NCBI RefSeq assembly: GCF_029016485.1
Contig: NZ_CP092106.1
Span: 2,232,001-2,296,000 of the forward strand
Length of the DNA: 64,000 nt
Direction: 5' to 3'
Source: Vibrio sp. JC009
Lineage (GTDB): Bacteria; Pseudomonadota; Gammaproteobacteria; Enterobacterales; Vibrionaceae
The notes under the pieces are model-generated. The model saw only the letters and a program-made list of their open reading frames with translations. It ran no database searches and was not told the origin of the DNA. Of the stretch, positions 27,947-38,182 are shown piece by piece. Numbering within the stretch: the first letter of the stretch is position 1; every line of letters begins with the position of its first letter. The position numbers and the translations under genes are program-made.

Positions 27947-28411
27947 TTAAGGATGCACATGCCACAAAAACTCACCCTTCTGAGTTTCCGGATCATACTC
28001 CAGACAAACCAGCCCGGATGTCGGGAACATTGGCGGAGTCATATCCTTAACAAACTCAGCCGTGAGATAACCTACCAGTGGCAGGTGAGAAACAATAAAT
28101 ACGCTATCAAGCTGCTTTGCCGATGCAAGTGCTGAAATATAGTGGTAGGCGTCATCCGACTGACCATAGGGAGTGATTTCATCGTAGGTCTCAGTCTCTC
28201 TGGCAGACAAGTCATGGGAAATCGCATCCCAGGTCTGCTGAGCACGGATATAGGGGCTGACCAGAACATAGTCAAACTCGCTATAGCCCTGAGAAATCAC
28301 AGCTCTCGCAACTGCGATAGACTGAGAACCACCTCTTTCTGTTAACTCTCTGTCTGCATCACTGGTCGCTGAATAACCTGCTTCACCGTGGCGCATAATG
28401 AAAATTTTCAT
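27947..28411 (-). CDS. sixA: Phosphohistidine phosphatase SixA
   Basis: SixA is a histidine-phosphatase-superfamily enzyme that dephosphorylates phosphohistidine; in E. coli a target is the PTS-Ntr protein NPr. The 154-residue protein has the catalytic RHGEAG at residues 8-13, the second arginine in VSPYIRAQQTW, and the late histidine in IVSHLPLVGYL. Length is normal. It keeps its order after smrB apart from the IS. Confidence 0.93.
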   Translation of the reverse strand: MKIFIMRHGEAGYSATSDADRELTERGGSQSIAVARAVISQGYSEFDYVLVSPYIRAQQTWDAISHDLSARETETYDEITPYGQSDDAYHYISALASAKQLDSVFIVSHLPLVGYLTAEFVKDMTPPMFPTSGLVCLEYDPETQKGEFLWHVHP

Positions 28412-28635
28412 GCGATATTACCCTTTATTTATCAAAGAGAGTACTTCGCTCTCTTTTCGTTCGAAGACTCTTCAACTACACTTAGACAATTAAATATATC
28501 AATTACCTTGCAAAAAAAACTCTGGCATTATGGTTACTTATAGAAACTCTTAATTACCGCCAGAGGCGTAAGCAAATATTTTTGCCATCTTGTGTTTTAG
28601 TCAATTAACACTCTCATCTTTTGCTGGAGAACATT

Positions 28636-31413
28636 GTGCATCTGAGCCCAAATGATACCAATCAATACCGATACCTGACATTAAGTAACGGACTACGTAC
28701 GCTTTTAATTCAGGATGACTCGGCTCAAAAATCAGCAGCAGCTCTGGCAGTTCAGGTGGGGCACTTTGATGACCCGTCTGATCGTGAAGGTCTGGCGCAC
28801 TACCTGGAGCACATGCTGTTTCTGGGCACGGAAAAATACCCTAAAATCGGCGAGTTTCAAAGTTTTATCAGCCAGCATGGCGGAACCAATAATGCCTGGA
28901 CCGGAACCGAGCACACCTGCTTCTTCTTTGATGTCACTCCGAAAGCCTTTGAAAAAGCGCTTGATCGTTTTAGCCAGTTCTTTGTCGCGCCTCTGTTTAA
29001 CTCAGAAGCTCTGGATAAAGAACGCCAGGCTGTAGAGTCCGAGTATCGCTTAAAGTTGAACGATGATATGAGACGTCTGTATCAAGTTCACAAAGAAGTA
29101 GTAAACCCCGATCATCCTTTTTCAAAATTCTCTGTGGGAAACCTTGAGACGCTTGGCGACAGAGAGACCGGCTCTATCCGTGATGAAATCATCGGCTTTT
29201 ACCAGCAGAACTATTCTGCCGATTTAATGACGCTGGTTCTGGTCTCAGCACAACCTCTGGATGAGCTGGAAGCGTGGGCGAGCGAAAAGTTTTCATCAGT
29301 TAGCAATCAGGATCTGGCGCAAAAACGCATCGATACTCCGATTGTCACCGAAAATGAGTCTGCCATTTTTGTCAGAATCGAACCGATTAAAGAAGCCCGT
29401 AAGCTGGTCATATCCTTTAACCTTCCGAGTATGGATGAGCACTACAGCTGCAAGCCGCTCTCTTATATCGCGCACCTGATCGGTTATGAAGGTAACGGCA
29501 GTTTACTGCTGAACCTGAAAGAGAAAGGCTGGATTACTTCGCTGGCAGCCGGCGGTGGTGTCAGTGGCAGTAACTTCCGTGAATTTACTGTCAATCTGAT
29601 GCTCACTCCCGATGGAATGGAGAAAACCGATGAGATTCTGCAGGCGGTTTTCCAGTACATTGAACTAATTAAAACGCAGGGCGTTGAAGAGTGGCGCTAT
29701 AAAGAGAAACAAGCGGTACTTGAGTCGGCATTCCGTTTTCAGGAACCGACCCGGCCATTAGAGCTTGCCAGCCATCTGGTAATCAATCTCCAGCATTATC
29801 CGCAGGAAGATGTTATCTACGGCGACTACAAGATGACGGATTATGATGCGGACCTGATTCAGTCTGTACTGACCCGGTTTACCCCGGAAAACGCCAGAAT
29901 CACTCTGATTGCCCAGGATCAGGATTTTGACCGCGAAGCCAAGTGGTACTTTACTCCTTATTCGGTGAACAAACTGACTCCCGAGCAGATCGCCATGTGG
30001 AGCCGGCCTGGTACAAACAGTGACGTATTCCTGCCTGAGCCGAACCCGTTTATCTGCTATGACCTGGATCCTAAACTGGTTGAAACAGGCTCATCCCATC
30101 CTGAACTCATTCAGGATCTGCCGGGGTTCCGTCTCTGGCATATGCAGGAAACCGAGTTCAGGGTTCCTAAGGGTGTGGTATACATCGCCATCGACAGCCC
30201 GCATGCGGTATCGACGCCGAGAAAGATCGTTAAAATGCGTCTCTGTGTGGAGATGTTTCTGGATTCTCTGGCCAAAAGAACCTATCCGGCAGAAATTGCG
30301 GGAATGGGCTACAACATTTACGCCCACCAGGGTGGTGTGACTTTAACTATCTCCGGATTCAGCCAGAAACAGCCTGAACTGCTAAAAATGATTCTCGAGC
30401 GTTTTGCCGCCAGAGATTTTAGTCAGGAAAGGTTCGATTATATTAAGCAGCAGATGCTGAGAAACTGGAGAAATGCCGCTCAGGACAGGCCTATCTCCCA
30501 GCTGTTTAATGCCATGACGGGGATACTGCAGCCAAACAATCCGCCCTACCCGGCACTTATCGAAGCCATTGAAAGCATAGAAATCGATGAGCTGGCAAAC
30601 TTTGTCAATGCACTCCTGGCTGAGCTGCATATCGAGATGTTTGTGTATGGCGACTGGCCGAGAAAACAGGCGCTGGCCATTGCCGAAACATTGAAAGATG
30701 CAATGCGTGTTCAGGACCAGCAGTATGAAGAATCCCTGCGCCCGCTGGTTATGCTGGGCAATTCAGGCACCTTCCAGAAAGAAGTTTTCTGCAATCAGGA
30801 AGACTCTGCCATTGTAATCTACTATCAGTCACCGGATATCGACCCTAAGAGTGTCGCACTGTACACTCTGGCAAATCATCTGATGTCTGCGACTTTTTTC
30901 CACGAGATCAGAACCAAGCAGCAACTTGGCTATATGGTAGGAACCGGCAATATGCCGTTAAACCGCCATCCGGGATTAGTGCTTTATGTTCAGTCGCCGA
31001 AAGCGGCACCTAAAGATCTGCTCAGTGCCATTGATGAATTCCTCAACGCCTTTTATATGGTATTGCTGGAGCTTAACGAATATCAGTGGCACAGCAGTAA
31101 ACGCGGCCTGTGGAATCAGATTGCAGCTCCGGACAATAACCTGAGAGGAAGAGCGCAAAGATTCTGGGTAGCCATAGGCAATAAGGATTTTGACTTTGAC
31201 AACAGAGAAAGAGTACTGAAAGAGCTAAAAGAACTTTCACGTGCCGATATGATCCGTTTTGTTGTGAATATCTTAAAACCAAGAACCGCAAGCCGCCTGG
31301 TGCTGCATTCGAAAGGAAACAGCCATGAGAAAGATGCATCCTTGAATATTGGTAGCGAGATTGGGTCTGTGGATGAGTTTCAGTTGAGGCCGGTTGATAC
31401 TGATTTGGGGTAG
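28636..31413 (+). CDS. M16-family zinc metallopeptidase (insulinase/pitrilysin-like)
   Basis: This large protease of about 925 residues is related to E. coli protease III (PtrA). The inverted zinc motif HYLEH lies near residue 55 (GLAHYLEHMLFLGTEKYP), with the distal glutamate in VESEYRLKLNDDMRR. Four M16 half-domains fit the length. I chose the GTG at 28636 (VHLSPNDTNQYRYL) because GGAG lies 6 bases upstream; an in-frame TTG at 28621 overlaps that SD. No signal peptide is visible, so it may be cytoplasmic, unlike periplasmic PtrA. Confidence 0.9.
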   Translation: MHLSPNDTNQYRYLTLSNGLRTLLIQDDSAQKSAAALAVQVGHFDDPSDREGLAHYLEHMLFLGTEKYPKIGEFQSFISQHGGTNNAWTGTEHTCFFFDVTPKAFEKALDRFSQFFVAPLFNSEALDKERQAVESEYRLKLNDDMRRLYQVHKEVVNPDHPFSKFSVGNLETLGDRETGSIRDEIIGFYQQNYSADLMTLVLVSAQPLDELEAWASEKFSSVSNQDLAQKRIDTPIVTENESAIFVRIEPIKEARKLVISFNLPSMDEHYSCKPLSYIAHLIGYEGNGSLLLNLKEKGWITSLAAGGGVSGSNFREFTVNLMLTPDGMEKTDEILQAVFQYIELIKTQGVEEWRYKEKQAVLESAFRFQEPTRPLELASHLVINLQHYPQEDVIYGDYKMTDYDADLIQSVLTRFTPENARITLIAQDQDFDREAKWYFTPYSVNKLTPEQIAMWSRPGTNSDVFLPEPNPFICYDLDPKLVETGSSHPELIQDLPGFRLWHMQETEFRVPKGVVYIAIDSPHAVSTPRKIVKMRLCVEMFLDSLAKRTYPAEIAGMGYNIYAHQGGVTLTISGFSQKQPELLKMILERFAARDFSQERFDYIKQQMLRNWRNAAQDRPISQLFNAMTGILQPNNPPYPALIEAIESIEIDELANFVNALLAELHIEMFVYGDWPRKQALAIAETLKDAMRVQDQQYEESLRPLVMLGNSGTFQKEVFCNQEDSAIVIYYQSPDIDPKSVALYTLANHLMSATFFHEIRTKQQLGYMVGTGNMPLNRHPGLVLYVQSPKAAPKDLLSAIDEFLNAFYMVLLELNEYQWHSSKRGLWNQIAAPDNNLRGRAQRFWVAIGNKDFDFDNRERVLKELKELSRADMIRFVVNILKPRTASRLVLHSKGNSHEKDASLNIGSEIGSVDEFQLRPVDTDLG

Positions 31414-31422
31414 TAGACTGCA

Positions 31423-31465
31423 GGTCAATAAAAAAACCTCCATACTCGGAGGTTTTTTATTGACC
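31423..31465. terminator. Bidirectional terminator between the M16 protease and nagE
   Basis: A long palindrome: GGTCAATAAAAAAACCTCC pairs with GGAGGTTTTTTATTGACC around a 5-6-nt loop. The GC part CCTCC/GGAGG is flanked by A and T runs on both sides, so it can end transcription from either direction. Confidence 0.9.
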
Positions 31466-31476
31466 AACTTTATGTT

Positions 31477-31583
31477 GTCATCCCCGCGGAGGCGGGGATC
31501 TACTATCTGCGCGCTGTAAAGTCACATTAACCAACTCAGTCTACAACTCGCTGTGAGCAGATTCCTGCCTTCGCAGGAATGAC
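31477..31583. repeat. Paired-hairpin repeat, copy 3
   Basis: The left hairpin is GTCATCCCCGC-GGA-GGCGGGGATCTACT, and the right one is GAGCAGATTCCTGCC-TTCG-CAGGAATGAC. The spacer words GCGCGCTGT and GTCTACAAC match copy 1. It lies between the terminator and the nagE stop codon. Confidence 0.75.
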
Positions 31584-31604
31584 GCCATAGTTGCGGCTTT
31601 ATTT

Positions 31605-33140
31605 TTAAACATTAAGGCTCTTCATCTCACCGGCAATGATCTCAGCCAATGGACCAAGGATTACCTGAAGGTTGTTGTTGCCTAGCTTAACAACACCCAT
31701 GGCGCCCAGTGCTTTTAGTTTGTCTTCATCGATAATATCCATATCTTTCACAGTCAGACGCAGACGTGTGATACATGCATCGATGTTTTCAAGGTTCTGA
31801 TGACCGCCAAGAACTTCAAGGTACTGTTTCGCCAGGTCACCATTTTGCTTCGCTTTTACGGCATCGTCTGCTGCTTCTTCACCGTCGTCGTCTTCACGGC
31901 CCGGAGACTTCAGGTTGAATGTGCGGATAGCGAAGGTAAAGGTCACAAAGTAAAGCGCTGCGAAAGCAAGGCCAATCATCAGCAACATCACAGGTTTGGT
32001 TGCCAGACCCCAGTTAAGAACAAAGTCAATCAGACCTGCTGAGAAACCGAAGCCGTGCAGTGTGCCGAACATGTTAGCCACAACAAGAGCCAGACCGGTA
32101 AATACTGCGTGCAGTGCATACAGAGCCGGAGCCAGGAATACGAACATAAACTCAAGAGGCTCAGTAATACCTGTCAGGAATGAACAGAATGCCACTGAGA
32201 ACAGAGCACCACCTACCTGATGACGTTTTTCAGCAGGAGCAGCAAAGTACATTGCAAGCGCCGCGCCCGGAAGACCGAACATCATGATTGGGAAAAAGCC
32301 GTTCATAAATACGCCAGCGCCTTTATCACCACCGAAGAAACGGTGCAGGTCGCCAGATTTAACAGTGTCAGTCACCTGCTCAACAACCGTGGTTACTTCA
32401 GGTGTTACTGCATTTGCAAATGTAAAGGTGTGCTCCTGACCGACAATCAGAGACTTAGCCAGCTCTGGGTCAACACAAAGCTTAGTTGCATCATTCAGAG
32501 CCGGAACCGCCGCGACAACGATTTCCTGACAAGTACCCATACCGAACCAGAAGTAAGAGTTCAGCACATGGTGAAGACCAACAGGGATCAGCGCACGGTT
32601 AAGCGTACCGTAGAAGAACTGGCCAAGAGAGCCGGAAGAAGAAACGCCATGAGCCAGTGCATCAAGACCATTTTGAATACCCGGCCATACGATACCTGCG
32701 ATAGCACCGGCGATCAGCGCAAACAGACCGGCCATAATTGGAACCAGGCGCTTACCTGAGAAGAATGCCAGCCATTCAGGAAGGCGGGTAGCGTGGAAAG
32801 CGTTGTAAGAATGGCCCGCGATAATACCGGCGATAATACCGCCGAAGAAAGACATATTAATGTCTGCGTTAATGGTTTGGGCGGTTGCTGTCAGAACAAA
32901 GTAAGCGACAGCACCAGCGATACCGGCTGCGCCAGCACCATCTTTAGAAAGGCCAACGGCAATACCAAGACCGAAAAGAAGCGGAAGATTGCTGAAGATA
33001 GCACCACCAGCCTGTGCCATAAATGGAATATCAAGCAGGTCGCCCTGACCTAAACGTAGTAATAGTGCTGCAACCGGAAGAGTTGCAATTGGTAACATTA
33101 GCGCTTTACCAAGCTTTTGCGCATAACCAAGAATATTCAC
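31605..33140 (-). CDS. nagE: N-acetylglucosamine PTS permease, EIICB
   Basis: NagE imports and phosphorylates GlcNAc to GlcNAc-6-P. The 511-residue protein has an EIIC membrane domain (about 1-385; ALMLPIATLPVAALLLRLGQ) and a C-terminal EIIB domain with the phosphocysteine in NIDACITRLRLTV near residue 456. Unlike E. coli NagE it has no EIIA domain, so phosphate must come from a separate EIIA-Glc. It is divergent from nagBA, which supports GlcNAc as substrate. Confidence 0.93.
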   Translation of the reverse strand: MNILGYAQKLGKALMLPIATLPVAALLLRLGQGDLLDIPFMAQAGGAIFSNLPLLFGLGIAVGLSKDGAGAAGIAGAVAYFVLTATAQTINADINMSFFGGIIAGIIAGHSYNAFHATRLPEWLAFFSGKRLVPIMAGLFALIAGAIAGIVWPGIQNGLDALAHGVSSSGSLGQFFYGTLNRALIPVGLHHVLNSYFWFGMGTCQEIVVAAVPALNDATKLCVDPELAKSLIVGQEHTFTFANAVTPEVTTVVEQVTDTVKSGDLHRFFGGDKGAGVFMNGFFPIMMFGLPGAALAMYFAAPAEKRHQVGGALFSVAFCSFLTGITEPLEFMFVFLAPALYALHAVFTGLALVVANMFGTLHGFGFSAGLIDFVLNWGLATKPVMLLMIGLAFAALYFVTFTFAIRTFNLKSPGREDDDGEEAADDAVKAKQNGDLAKQYLEVLGGHQNLENIDACITRLRLTVKDMDIIDEDKLKALGAMGVVKLGNNNLQVILGPLAEIIAGEMKSLNV

Positions 33141-33256
33141 CTTAAATTCCCCCTATAGGATGTATATTAGGTTCGGAAAACTTATTTTAGCTCTCCAATT
33201 TAGTCCCTTTCAGTTTATGCCGGTAATTTTACATCGCAAATTAAAACCTGCTTATT

Positions 33257-33272
33257 TGTGATTTTTGTCACT
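33257..33272. promoter_or_regulatory. CRP-cAMP binding site
   Basis: TGTGA, six bases, TCACT (TGTGATTTTTGTCACT) matches the CRP consensus TGTGA-N6-TCACA at nine of ten core positions. It lies between the divergent nag promoters. Confidence 0.8.
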
Positions 33273-33316
33273 ACAAAAATCGCAAATACGGTTAATTTGC
33301 TAGCGAGATCATAAAA

Positions 33317-33339
33317 CTTATTTTATAATTCGAAATAAC
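33317..33339. promoter_or_regulatory. Probable NagC operator
   Basis: The palindrome TTATTT, eight or nine bases, GAAATAA resembles NagC operators (AT-rich TTATTT/AAATAA arms around a C/G pair). It is 54 bp upstream of nagB. NagC is encoded two genes downstream. Confidence 0.6.
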
Positions 33340-33392
33340 AAATCAAACTGATTATGATTTGACCGTTCTCTGATATAACTTGAGGTGTCCCA

Positions 33393-34196
33393 ATGAGACT
33401 TATCCCACTAAATACAGCACAAGATGTCGGCCTGTGGTCAGCACGACACATTGTTAATAAAATCAATAAATTCAAACCAACAGAAGATCGTCCTTTTGTA
33501 TTGGGCTTACCTACCGGTGGCACACCTTTAAGCACATACAAAAGACTGATTGAGCTTTATAATCAGGGTGAAGTAAGCTTTAAACATGTTGTGACCTTTA
33601 ACATGGACGAATACGTGGGCATTCCTGCGGACCACCCGGAATCTTACCGTTCATTTATGTATGAAAATTTCTTTAATCATGTTGATATTCAAGAAAAAAA
33701 CATTAACCTTCTGAATGGCAATACGTCAGATCACGAAGAAGAGTGCCGACGTTACGAAGAAAAAATTAAGTCTTACGGCAAAATTGACCTGTTTATGGGC
33801 GGTGTAGGCAACGACGGCCATATCGCATTTAACGAACCGGCTTCTTCTCTCTCTTCGCGTACCCGTATTAAAACGCTGACGGAAGATACCCGTATCGCCA
33901 ACTCACGATTCTTTGACAATGACATCAATCAGGTGCCGAAATACGCTCTGACTATCGGTGTCGGCACACTGCTGGATGCAAAAGAAGTGATGATCCTGAT
34001 TACCGGTCATAACAAGGCGCTGGCTTTAGAGGCCGCCGTTGAAGGCTCGGTAAACCACCTATGGACAGTAACGGCACTTCAGTTACATGCAAAATCTGTC
34101 ATAGTATGTGATGAATCTTCTACTCAGGAACTTAAAGTGAAAACCGTAAAATACTTTAAGGAACTGGAGGCGGAAAGCATCAAGGACTTGAAATAA
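33393..34196 (+). CDS. nagB: Glucosamine-6-phosphate deaminase
   Basis: NagB turns GlcN-6-P into fructose-6-P and ammonia. The 267-residue protein has the family signatures [26 protein letters not shown] (catalytic aspartate) and [25 protein letters not shown] lies before the ATG. It begins the nagB-nagA-nagC operon (15 bp to nagA). Confidence 0.97.
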   Translation: MRLIPLNTAQDVGLWSARHIVNKINKFKPTEDRPFVLGLPTGGTPLSTYKRLIELYNQGEVSFKHVVTFNMDEYVGIPADHPESYRSFMYENFFNHVDIQEKNINLLNGNTSDHEEECRRYEEKIKSYGKIDLFMGGVGNDGHIAFNEPASSLSSRTRIKTLTEDTRIANSRFFDNDINQVPKYALTIGVGTLLDAKEVMILITGHNKALALEAAVEGSVNHLWTVTALQLHAKSVIVCDESSTQELKVKTVKYFKELEAESIKDLK

Positions 34197-34211
34197 TAGA
34201 GGACAAATAAA

Positions 34212-35348
34212 GTGTATGCGCTAACCAATTGCAAAATATATACAGGTAGCGATGTGCTGTTTAACCATTCCGTCGTCATCGGCGGAATGGATATCGTTTC
34301 AGTATGTCCTGACTCAGAACTTCCAGCAGATATCGAAGTAAAAGATCTGAACGGCGCAAATCTGTGCCCGGGATTTATCGACCTGCAGTTAAATGGCTGT
34401 GGCGGCGTCATGTTTAACGATGAGGTTTCCGCAGAAACGCTTCAGACAATGCATCTTGCCAACCTGAAATCCGGCTGCACCAGTTTTCTGCCTACTCTGA
34501 TAACCTCATCTGATAAAGATATGCGTCAGGCAGTGGCTGCCGAAAAAGAGTACCAGAGCCAGTACCCCAACCAGTCTCTGGGACTTCATATTGAAGGTCC
34601 TTATCTGAATGTGCTGAAAAAAGGCATCCATAACCCAGATTTTATCCGTCGATCCGACGACGACATGATCGGCTTTCTGTGTGAAAACAGCCAGTATGTC
34701 ACTAAGGTGACTCTTGCACCTGAGCAAAACGACCCTGAGCATATCAAACGTCTGAAAGATGCAGGCATCGTTGTGTCCATTGGTCACACCAACGCCACTT
34801 ACGCTGAAGCCAGAAAAGGATTTGAAGCGGGTATCACATTTGCAACTCACCTGTTTAATGCCATGACGCCTATGGCCGGGCGCGAGCCGGGAGTAGTCGG
34901 AGCCATTTACGATACACCGGAAGTTTATGCCGGCATTATCGCTGACGGCTATCATGTTGATTATGCTAACATTAGAATCGCTCACAAAATAAAAGGCGAG
35001 AAGCTGGTATTAGTGACTGACGCCACAGCACCTGCCGGCGCCAGTATGGAATACTTTATTTTTGTTGGGAAGAAAGTATATTACCGTGATGGGATGTGCA
35101 TTGATGAAAACGGCACACTCGGTGGTTCAGCACTGACGATGATCGAAGCCGTTCAGAACTGTGTTGAACACGTCGGTATTGCATTGGACGAAGCACTGCG
35201 AATGGCCACTCTCTACCCTGCGCAAGCAATTGGAGTAGAGAACAAGCTTGGCCGTATCAAACAAGGAATGGTTGCCAACCTGACCGTGTTTGATCGTGAC
35301 TTCAATGTCCTTGCGACAATGGTTAACGGACAATACGAGCAAACATAA
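34212..35348 (+). CDS. nagA: N-acetylglucosamine-6-phosphate deacetylase
   Basis: NagA deacetylates GlcNAc-6-P before NagB. The 378-residue protein starts at a GTG (34212) with GAGG upstream. It has the metal and active-site segments [45 protein letters not shown] and the catalytic aspartate in [10 protein letters not shown]. It is 2 bp from the next gene, nagC. Confidence 0.97.
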   Translation: MYALTNCKIYTGSDVLFNHSVVIGGMDIVSVCPDSELPADIEVKDLNGANLCPGFIDLQLNGCGGVMFNDEVSAETLQTMHLANLKSGCTSFLPTLITSSDKDMRQAVAAEKEYQSQYPNQSLGLHIEGPYLNVLKKGIHNPDFIRRSDDDMIGFLCENSQYVTKVTLAPEQNDPEHIKRLKDAGIVVSIGHTNATYAEARKGFEAGITFATHLFNAMTPMAGREPGVVGAIYDTPEVYAGIIADGYHVDYANIRIAHKIKGEKLVLVTDATAPAGASMEYFIFVGKKVYYRDGMCIDENGTLGGSALTMIEAVQNCVEHVGIALDEALRMATLYPAQAIGVENKLGRIKQGMVANLTVFDRDFNVLATMVNGQYEQT

Positions 35349-35350
35349 AT

Positions 35351-36565
35351 ATGACAAGCGGTCAGATAGGAAATGTAGATTTAGTTAAACAACTTAACTG
35401 TGCGGCGGTATACCGCTTAATCGATCAGGAAGGTCCTATCTCCCGCATTCAGGTTGCTGACGTTAGCCAGCTGGCACCTGCAAGTGTCACCAAAATCACC
35501 CGTCAGCTGCTTGCTCAGGGATTAATTAAAGAAGTCGCTCAACAGGCCTCCACCGGAGGACGAAGGGCGATTTCTCTTACTACAGAAGTGGAGCCCTTTC
35601 ACTCTGTCGCCATCCGGGTTGGCCGCGACTATTTCCGGCTCAGCCTTATCGACCTTGGTGGCACTGTCCTTGCCAGCGATGCCGTTGAATTCCGTTACGC
35701 CAATCAGAACGAGCTATTAAAAGGCTTGATCAGGCACATACGACGCTTCCTTAACCAGAACCAGCAGATTATCAAAACCCTGATCGCAGTCGGGATTGCC
35801 CTGCCGGGGCTGGTCAACCCGGAAACAGGCGTGGTTGAGTACATGCCGAACACCAACATTGATAATCTGGAGCTTGCAGACGAAATCAAAGCCCAGTTTA
35901 AAGTCGAGTGTTTCGTCGGCAACGATATCCGGGGTAAAGCGCTGGCCGAGCACTACTTTGGTGCCAGCCGCGACTGTCAGGACTCCATTCTGGTCAGCGT
36001 TCACCGTGGTACCGGTGCCGGTATCATTGTCAATGGTCAGGTATTTTTAGGTCATAACCGCAACGTGGGTGAAATCGGCCATATTCAGATAGACCCACTA
36101 GGGGAACAGTGCCAGTGCGGTAACTTTGGCTGCCTGGAAACCGTTGCCGCTAACCCGGCCATTATCGACAGAATAAAAAAACTCATCAGCCGTGGGTACA
36201 ACTCTTCACTGGCTGAGCTCGACAACATCACCATGAAGGACGTTTGTGAGCACGCCTTAAACGGCGATGAACTGGCAAAAGAGAGCCTGATCCGTGTCGG
36301 CAATATGCTGGGTAAGGCCATCGCCATTACCGTCAACTTATTTAACCCGCAAAAAATTGTTATTGCCGGTGATATCACTCAGGCGCAGGATATTGTTTTC
36401 CCTGCCATTCGTAAGAATGTTGAAACCCAGTCTCTGACAAGGTTCCACAAAGATCTGCCCATCGTCGCCTCCGAGCTGGAAAGCCAGCCAACCATGGGCG
36501 CTTTCGCTATGGTCAAACGGGCCATGCTAAACGGCGTGCTGCTGCAGAAAATTCTTGGCGAATAA
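35351..36565 (+). CDS. nagC: NagC-type ROK-family transcriptional regulator
   Basis: The 404-residue protein has an N-terminal helix-turn-helix (about 30-70; IQVADVSQLAPASVTKITRQ). The ROK sugar-binding domain (about 85-400) contains the zinc motif CQCGNFGCLE. In E. coli NagC represses nag genes until GlcNAc-6-P binds. Its place as third gene of the nag operon makes the same role likely, with control at the divergent region. Confidence 0.93.
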   Translation: MTSGQIGNVDLVKQLNCAAVYRLIDQEGPISRIQVADVSQLAPASVTKITRQLLAQGLIKEVAQQASTGGRRAISLTTEVEPFHSVAIRVGRDYFRLSLIDLGGTVLASDAVEFRYANQNELLKGLIRHIRRFLNQNQQIIKTLIAVGIALPGLVNPETGVVEYMPNTNIDNLELADEIKAQFKVECFVGNDIRGKALAEHYFGASRDCQDSILVSVHRGTGAGIIVNGQVFLGHNRNVGEIGHIQIDPLGEQCQCGNFGCLETVAANPAIIDRIKKLISRGYNSSLAELDNITMKDVCEHALNGDELAKESLIRVGNMLGKAIAITVNLFNPQKIVIAGDITQAQDIVFPAIRKNVETQSLTRFHKDLPIVASELESQPTMGAFAMVKRAMLNGVLLQKILGE

Positions 36566-36583
36566 CCGGTAAGAGACAAGAAC

Positions 36584-38182
36584 GTGCCTGTTGAAATTAC
36601 ACTCATCTCTGCCGCCTTCGTTTCAGGTTTTCTGGCATTAAGAGTCAACCTTCCGCCGCTTGTGGGCTTCCTTCTGGCGGGTTTTACCCTAAACCTGCTG
36701 GGTTATGAGACCAATCAGAGCATAGAGTTACTTGCCGACCTCGGTGTTACCCTGCTGCTGTTTACCATCGGTCTGAAGCTGGATATCAAAACCCTGCTTT
36801 CAAAAGAGATCTGGGCCGGTGCCACGCTGCATAACCTGTTATCCACCGCAGTTTTTACCAGCGCGTTTATGCTGCTAAAAACTCTGGGCGTAACGACCCT
36901 TGCCGGTTTAGCCTTTGAGCAGTTACTGCTGCTCAGTTTTGCTCTTTCCTTCTCCAGTACCGTATTTGCGGTAAAAACCCTGCAGGAAAAGGGCGAGATG
37001 AACTCCATCTACGGCAATATCGCCATCGGTATTCTGGTAATGCAGGATATCTTTGCGGTGCTGTTTCTCACCATCTCCACCGGCAAGTTGCCGGAGTGGT
37101 ATGCCATTGCTCTGTTTGGCCTGCCGCTGATTCGTCCGGCTTTATATAAGTTACTTGACCGTGCCGGGCACGGAGAAATGCTGGTTCTGCTTGGTATCTT
37201 TTCCGCTCTGGTGCTTGGTGCAGGTCTGTTTGAGTTTGTGGGAATGAAGCCGGATCTTGGCGCGCTGATACTTGGTATGCTACTGGCAGGACATAAAAAA
37301 TCATCCGAGCTTTCCAAATCCCTGTTTAATCTGAAAGAGCTGTTTCTGGTCTGCTTCTTCCTTAATATCGGCCTGGCTGAGCAACCGACGGTTTCCGGAT
37401 TCCTGATGGCATTGCTGTTTATGCTTCTGCTGCCGATAAAAGGGGCACTTTATTTTGCCGTCATCAACGGTTTTAAGTTCCGCGTCCGGACCTCTCTGCT
37501 TGCGTCTCTGTCGCTGTTTAACTTCAGTGAATTTGGCCTGATTGTCGGTGGCCTGGCTTATAAGCAAGGGTGGCTTGACGGAAATATTCTGGTTTCAGTC
37601 GCTATCGCCGTTTCCCTCTCCTTTATTATTGCTGCGCCGCTCAACCGCTTTGGTCACAGGATCTACCAGCGCTCTTCCAGCTGGCTGAAAGAGCATTCCG
37701 CTGAATCTCTTAATCACAGAGATCAACTGATCAATCCGGGTGACGCTCAGGTGTTGATCCTGGGTATGGGCCGGATTGGCAGCGGCGCCTATGACGAAAT
37801 CAGAGAAAGATATGGCGATATCTGCCTGGGTGTGGAAGTGCACAAAGAAGGAGCTCGTCAACACAGTGAAGAAGGCAGGAATGTACTTTGCGAAGACGCC
37901 ACCGACCCTGACTTTTGGGAACGCATTCTGGATACAGGCAGAGTAAAACTGGTTCTGCTGGCAATGCCCCACCACCAGGGAAACCAGCTAGCCCTGAATA
38001 TGCTGACCAACAAAGGCTTTAAAGGGCAGATTGCGGCAATTGCCGAGTATCCGGATCAGATTGATGCTTTGTATGAGCAGGGGATTGATGCGGCATTCAA
38101 TATCTATCGTGAGGCTGGTAGTGGTTTTGCCAGGCATGTTTTTGAGCAGTTGGATACCGATCTAACAGCAAGAAATCACTAA
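36584..38182 (+). CDS. CPA2-family cation:proton antiporter with TrkA-N domain
   Basis: The 532-residue protein has about 12 membrane segments (CPA2 fold, residues about 1-375) and a cytosolic RCK/TrkA-N domain (about 385-510) with LILGMGRIGSGAYDEI. It is related to KefB/KefC and YbaL. KefC-type glutathione control cannot be inferred. The GTG start at 36584 is 18 bp after nagC, so it may be transcribed with the nag operon; a link to GlcNAc use is not obvious. Confidence 0.85.
   Translation: MPVEITLISAAFVSGFLALRVNLPPLVGFLLAGFTLNLLGYETNQSIELLADLGVTLLLFTIGLKLDIKTLLSKEIWAGATLHNLLSTAVFTSAFMLLKTLGVTTLAGLAFEQLLLLSFALSFSSTVFAVKTLQEKGEMNSIYGNIAIGILVMQDIFAVLFLTISTGKLPEWYAIALFGLPLIRPALYKLLDRAGHGEMLVLLGIFSALVLGAGLFEFVGMKPDLGALILGMLLAGHKKSSELSKSLFNLKELFLVCFFLNIGLAEQPTVSGFLMALLFMLLLPIKGALYFAVINGFKFRVRTSLLASLSLFNFSEFGLIVGGLAYKQGWLDGNILVSVAIAVSLSFIIAAPLNRFGHRIYQRSSSWLKEHSAESLNHRDQLINPGDAQVLILGMGRIGSGAYDEIRERYGDICLGVEVHKEGARQHSEEGRNVLCEDATDPDFWERILDTGRVKLVLLAMPHHQGNQLALNMLTNKGFKGQIAAIAEYPDQIDALYEQGIDAAFNIYREAGSGFARHVFEQLDTDLTARNH

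Larger units (their letters stand above)
33141..33392. promoter_or_regulatory. nagE / nagB divergent control region
   Basis: This 252-bp region separates nagE from nagB. It has a strong CRP site and a NagC-like palindrome nearer nagB. CTTATTTTAG at 33181 repeats the left half of that palindrome nearer nagE and may be a degenerate second NagC site. In E. coli NagC binds near both promoters and loops the DNA; the same layout is inferred here. Confidence 0.65.

Noticed and set aside
28434..28455. Hairpin AAAGAGAG...CTCTCTTT between sixA and the M16 protease gene
   Set aside because: It lies upstream of both divergent genes, so it is not a terminator of either, and the stem is AT-rich. No function can be assigned.
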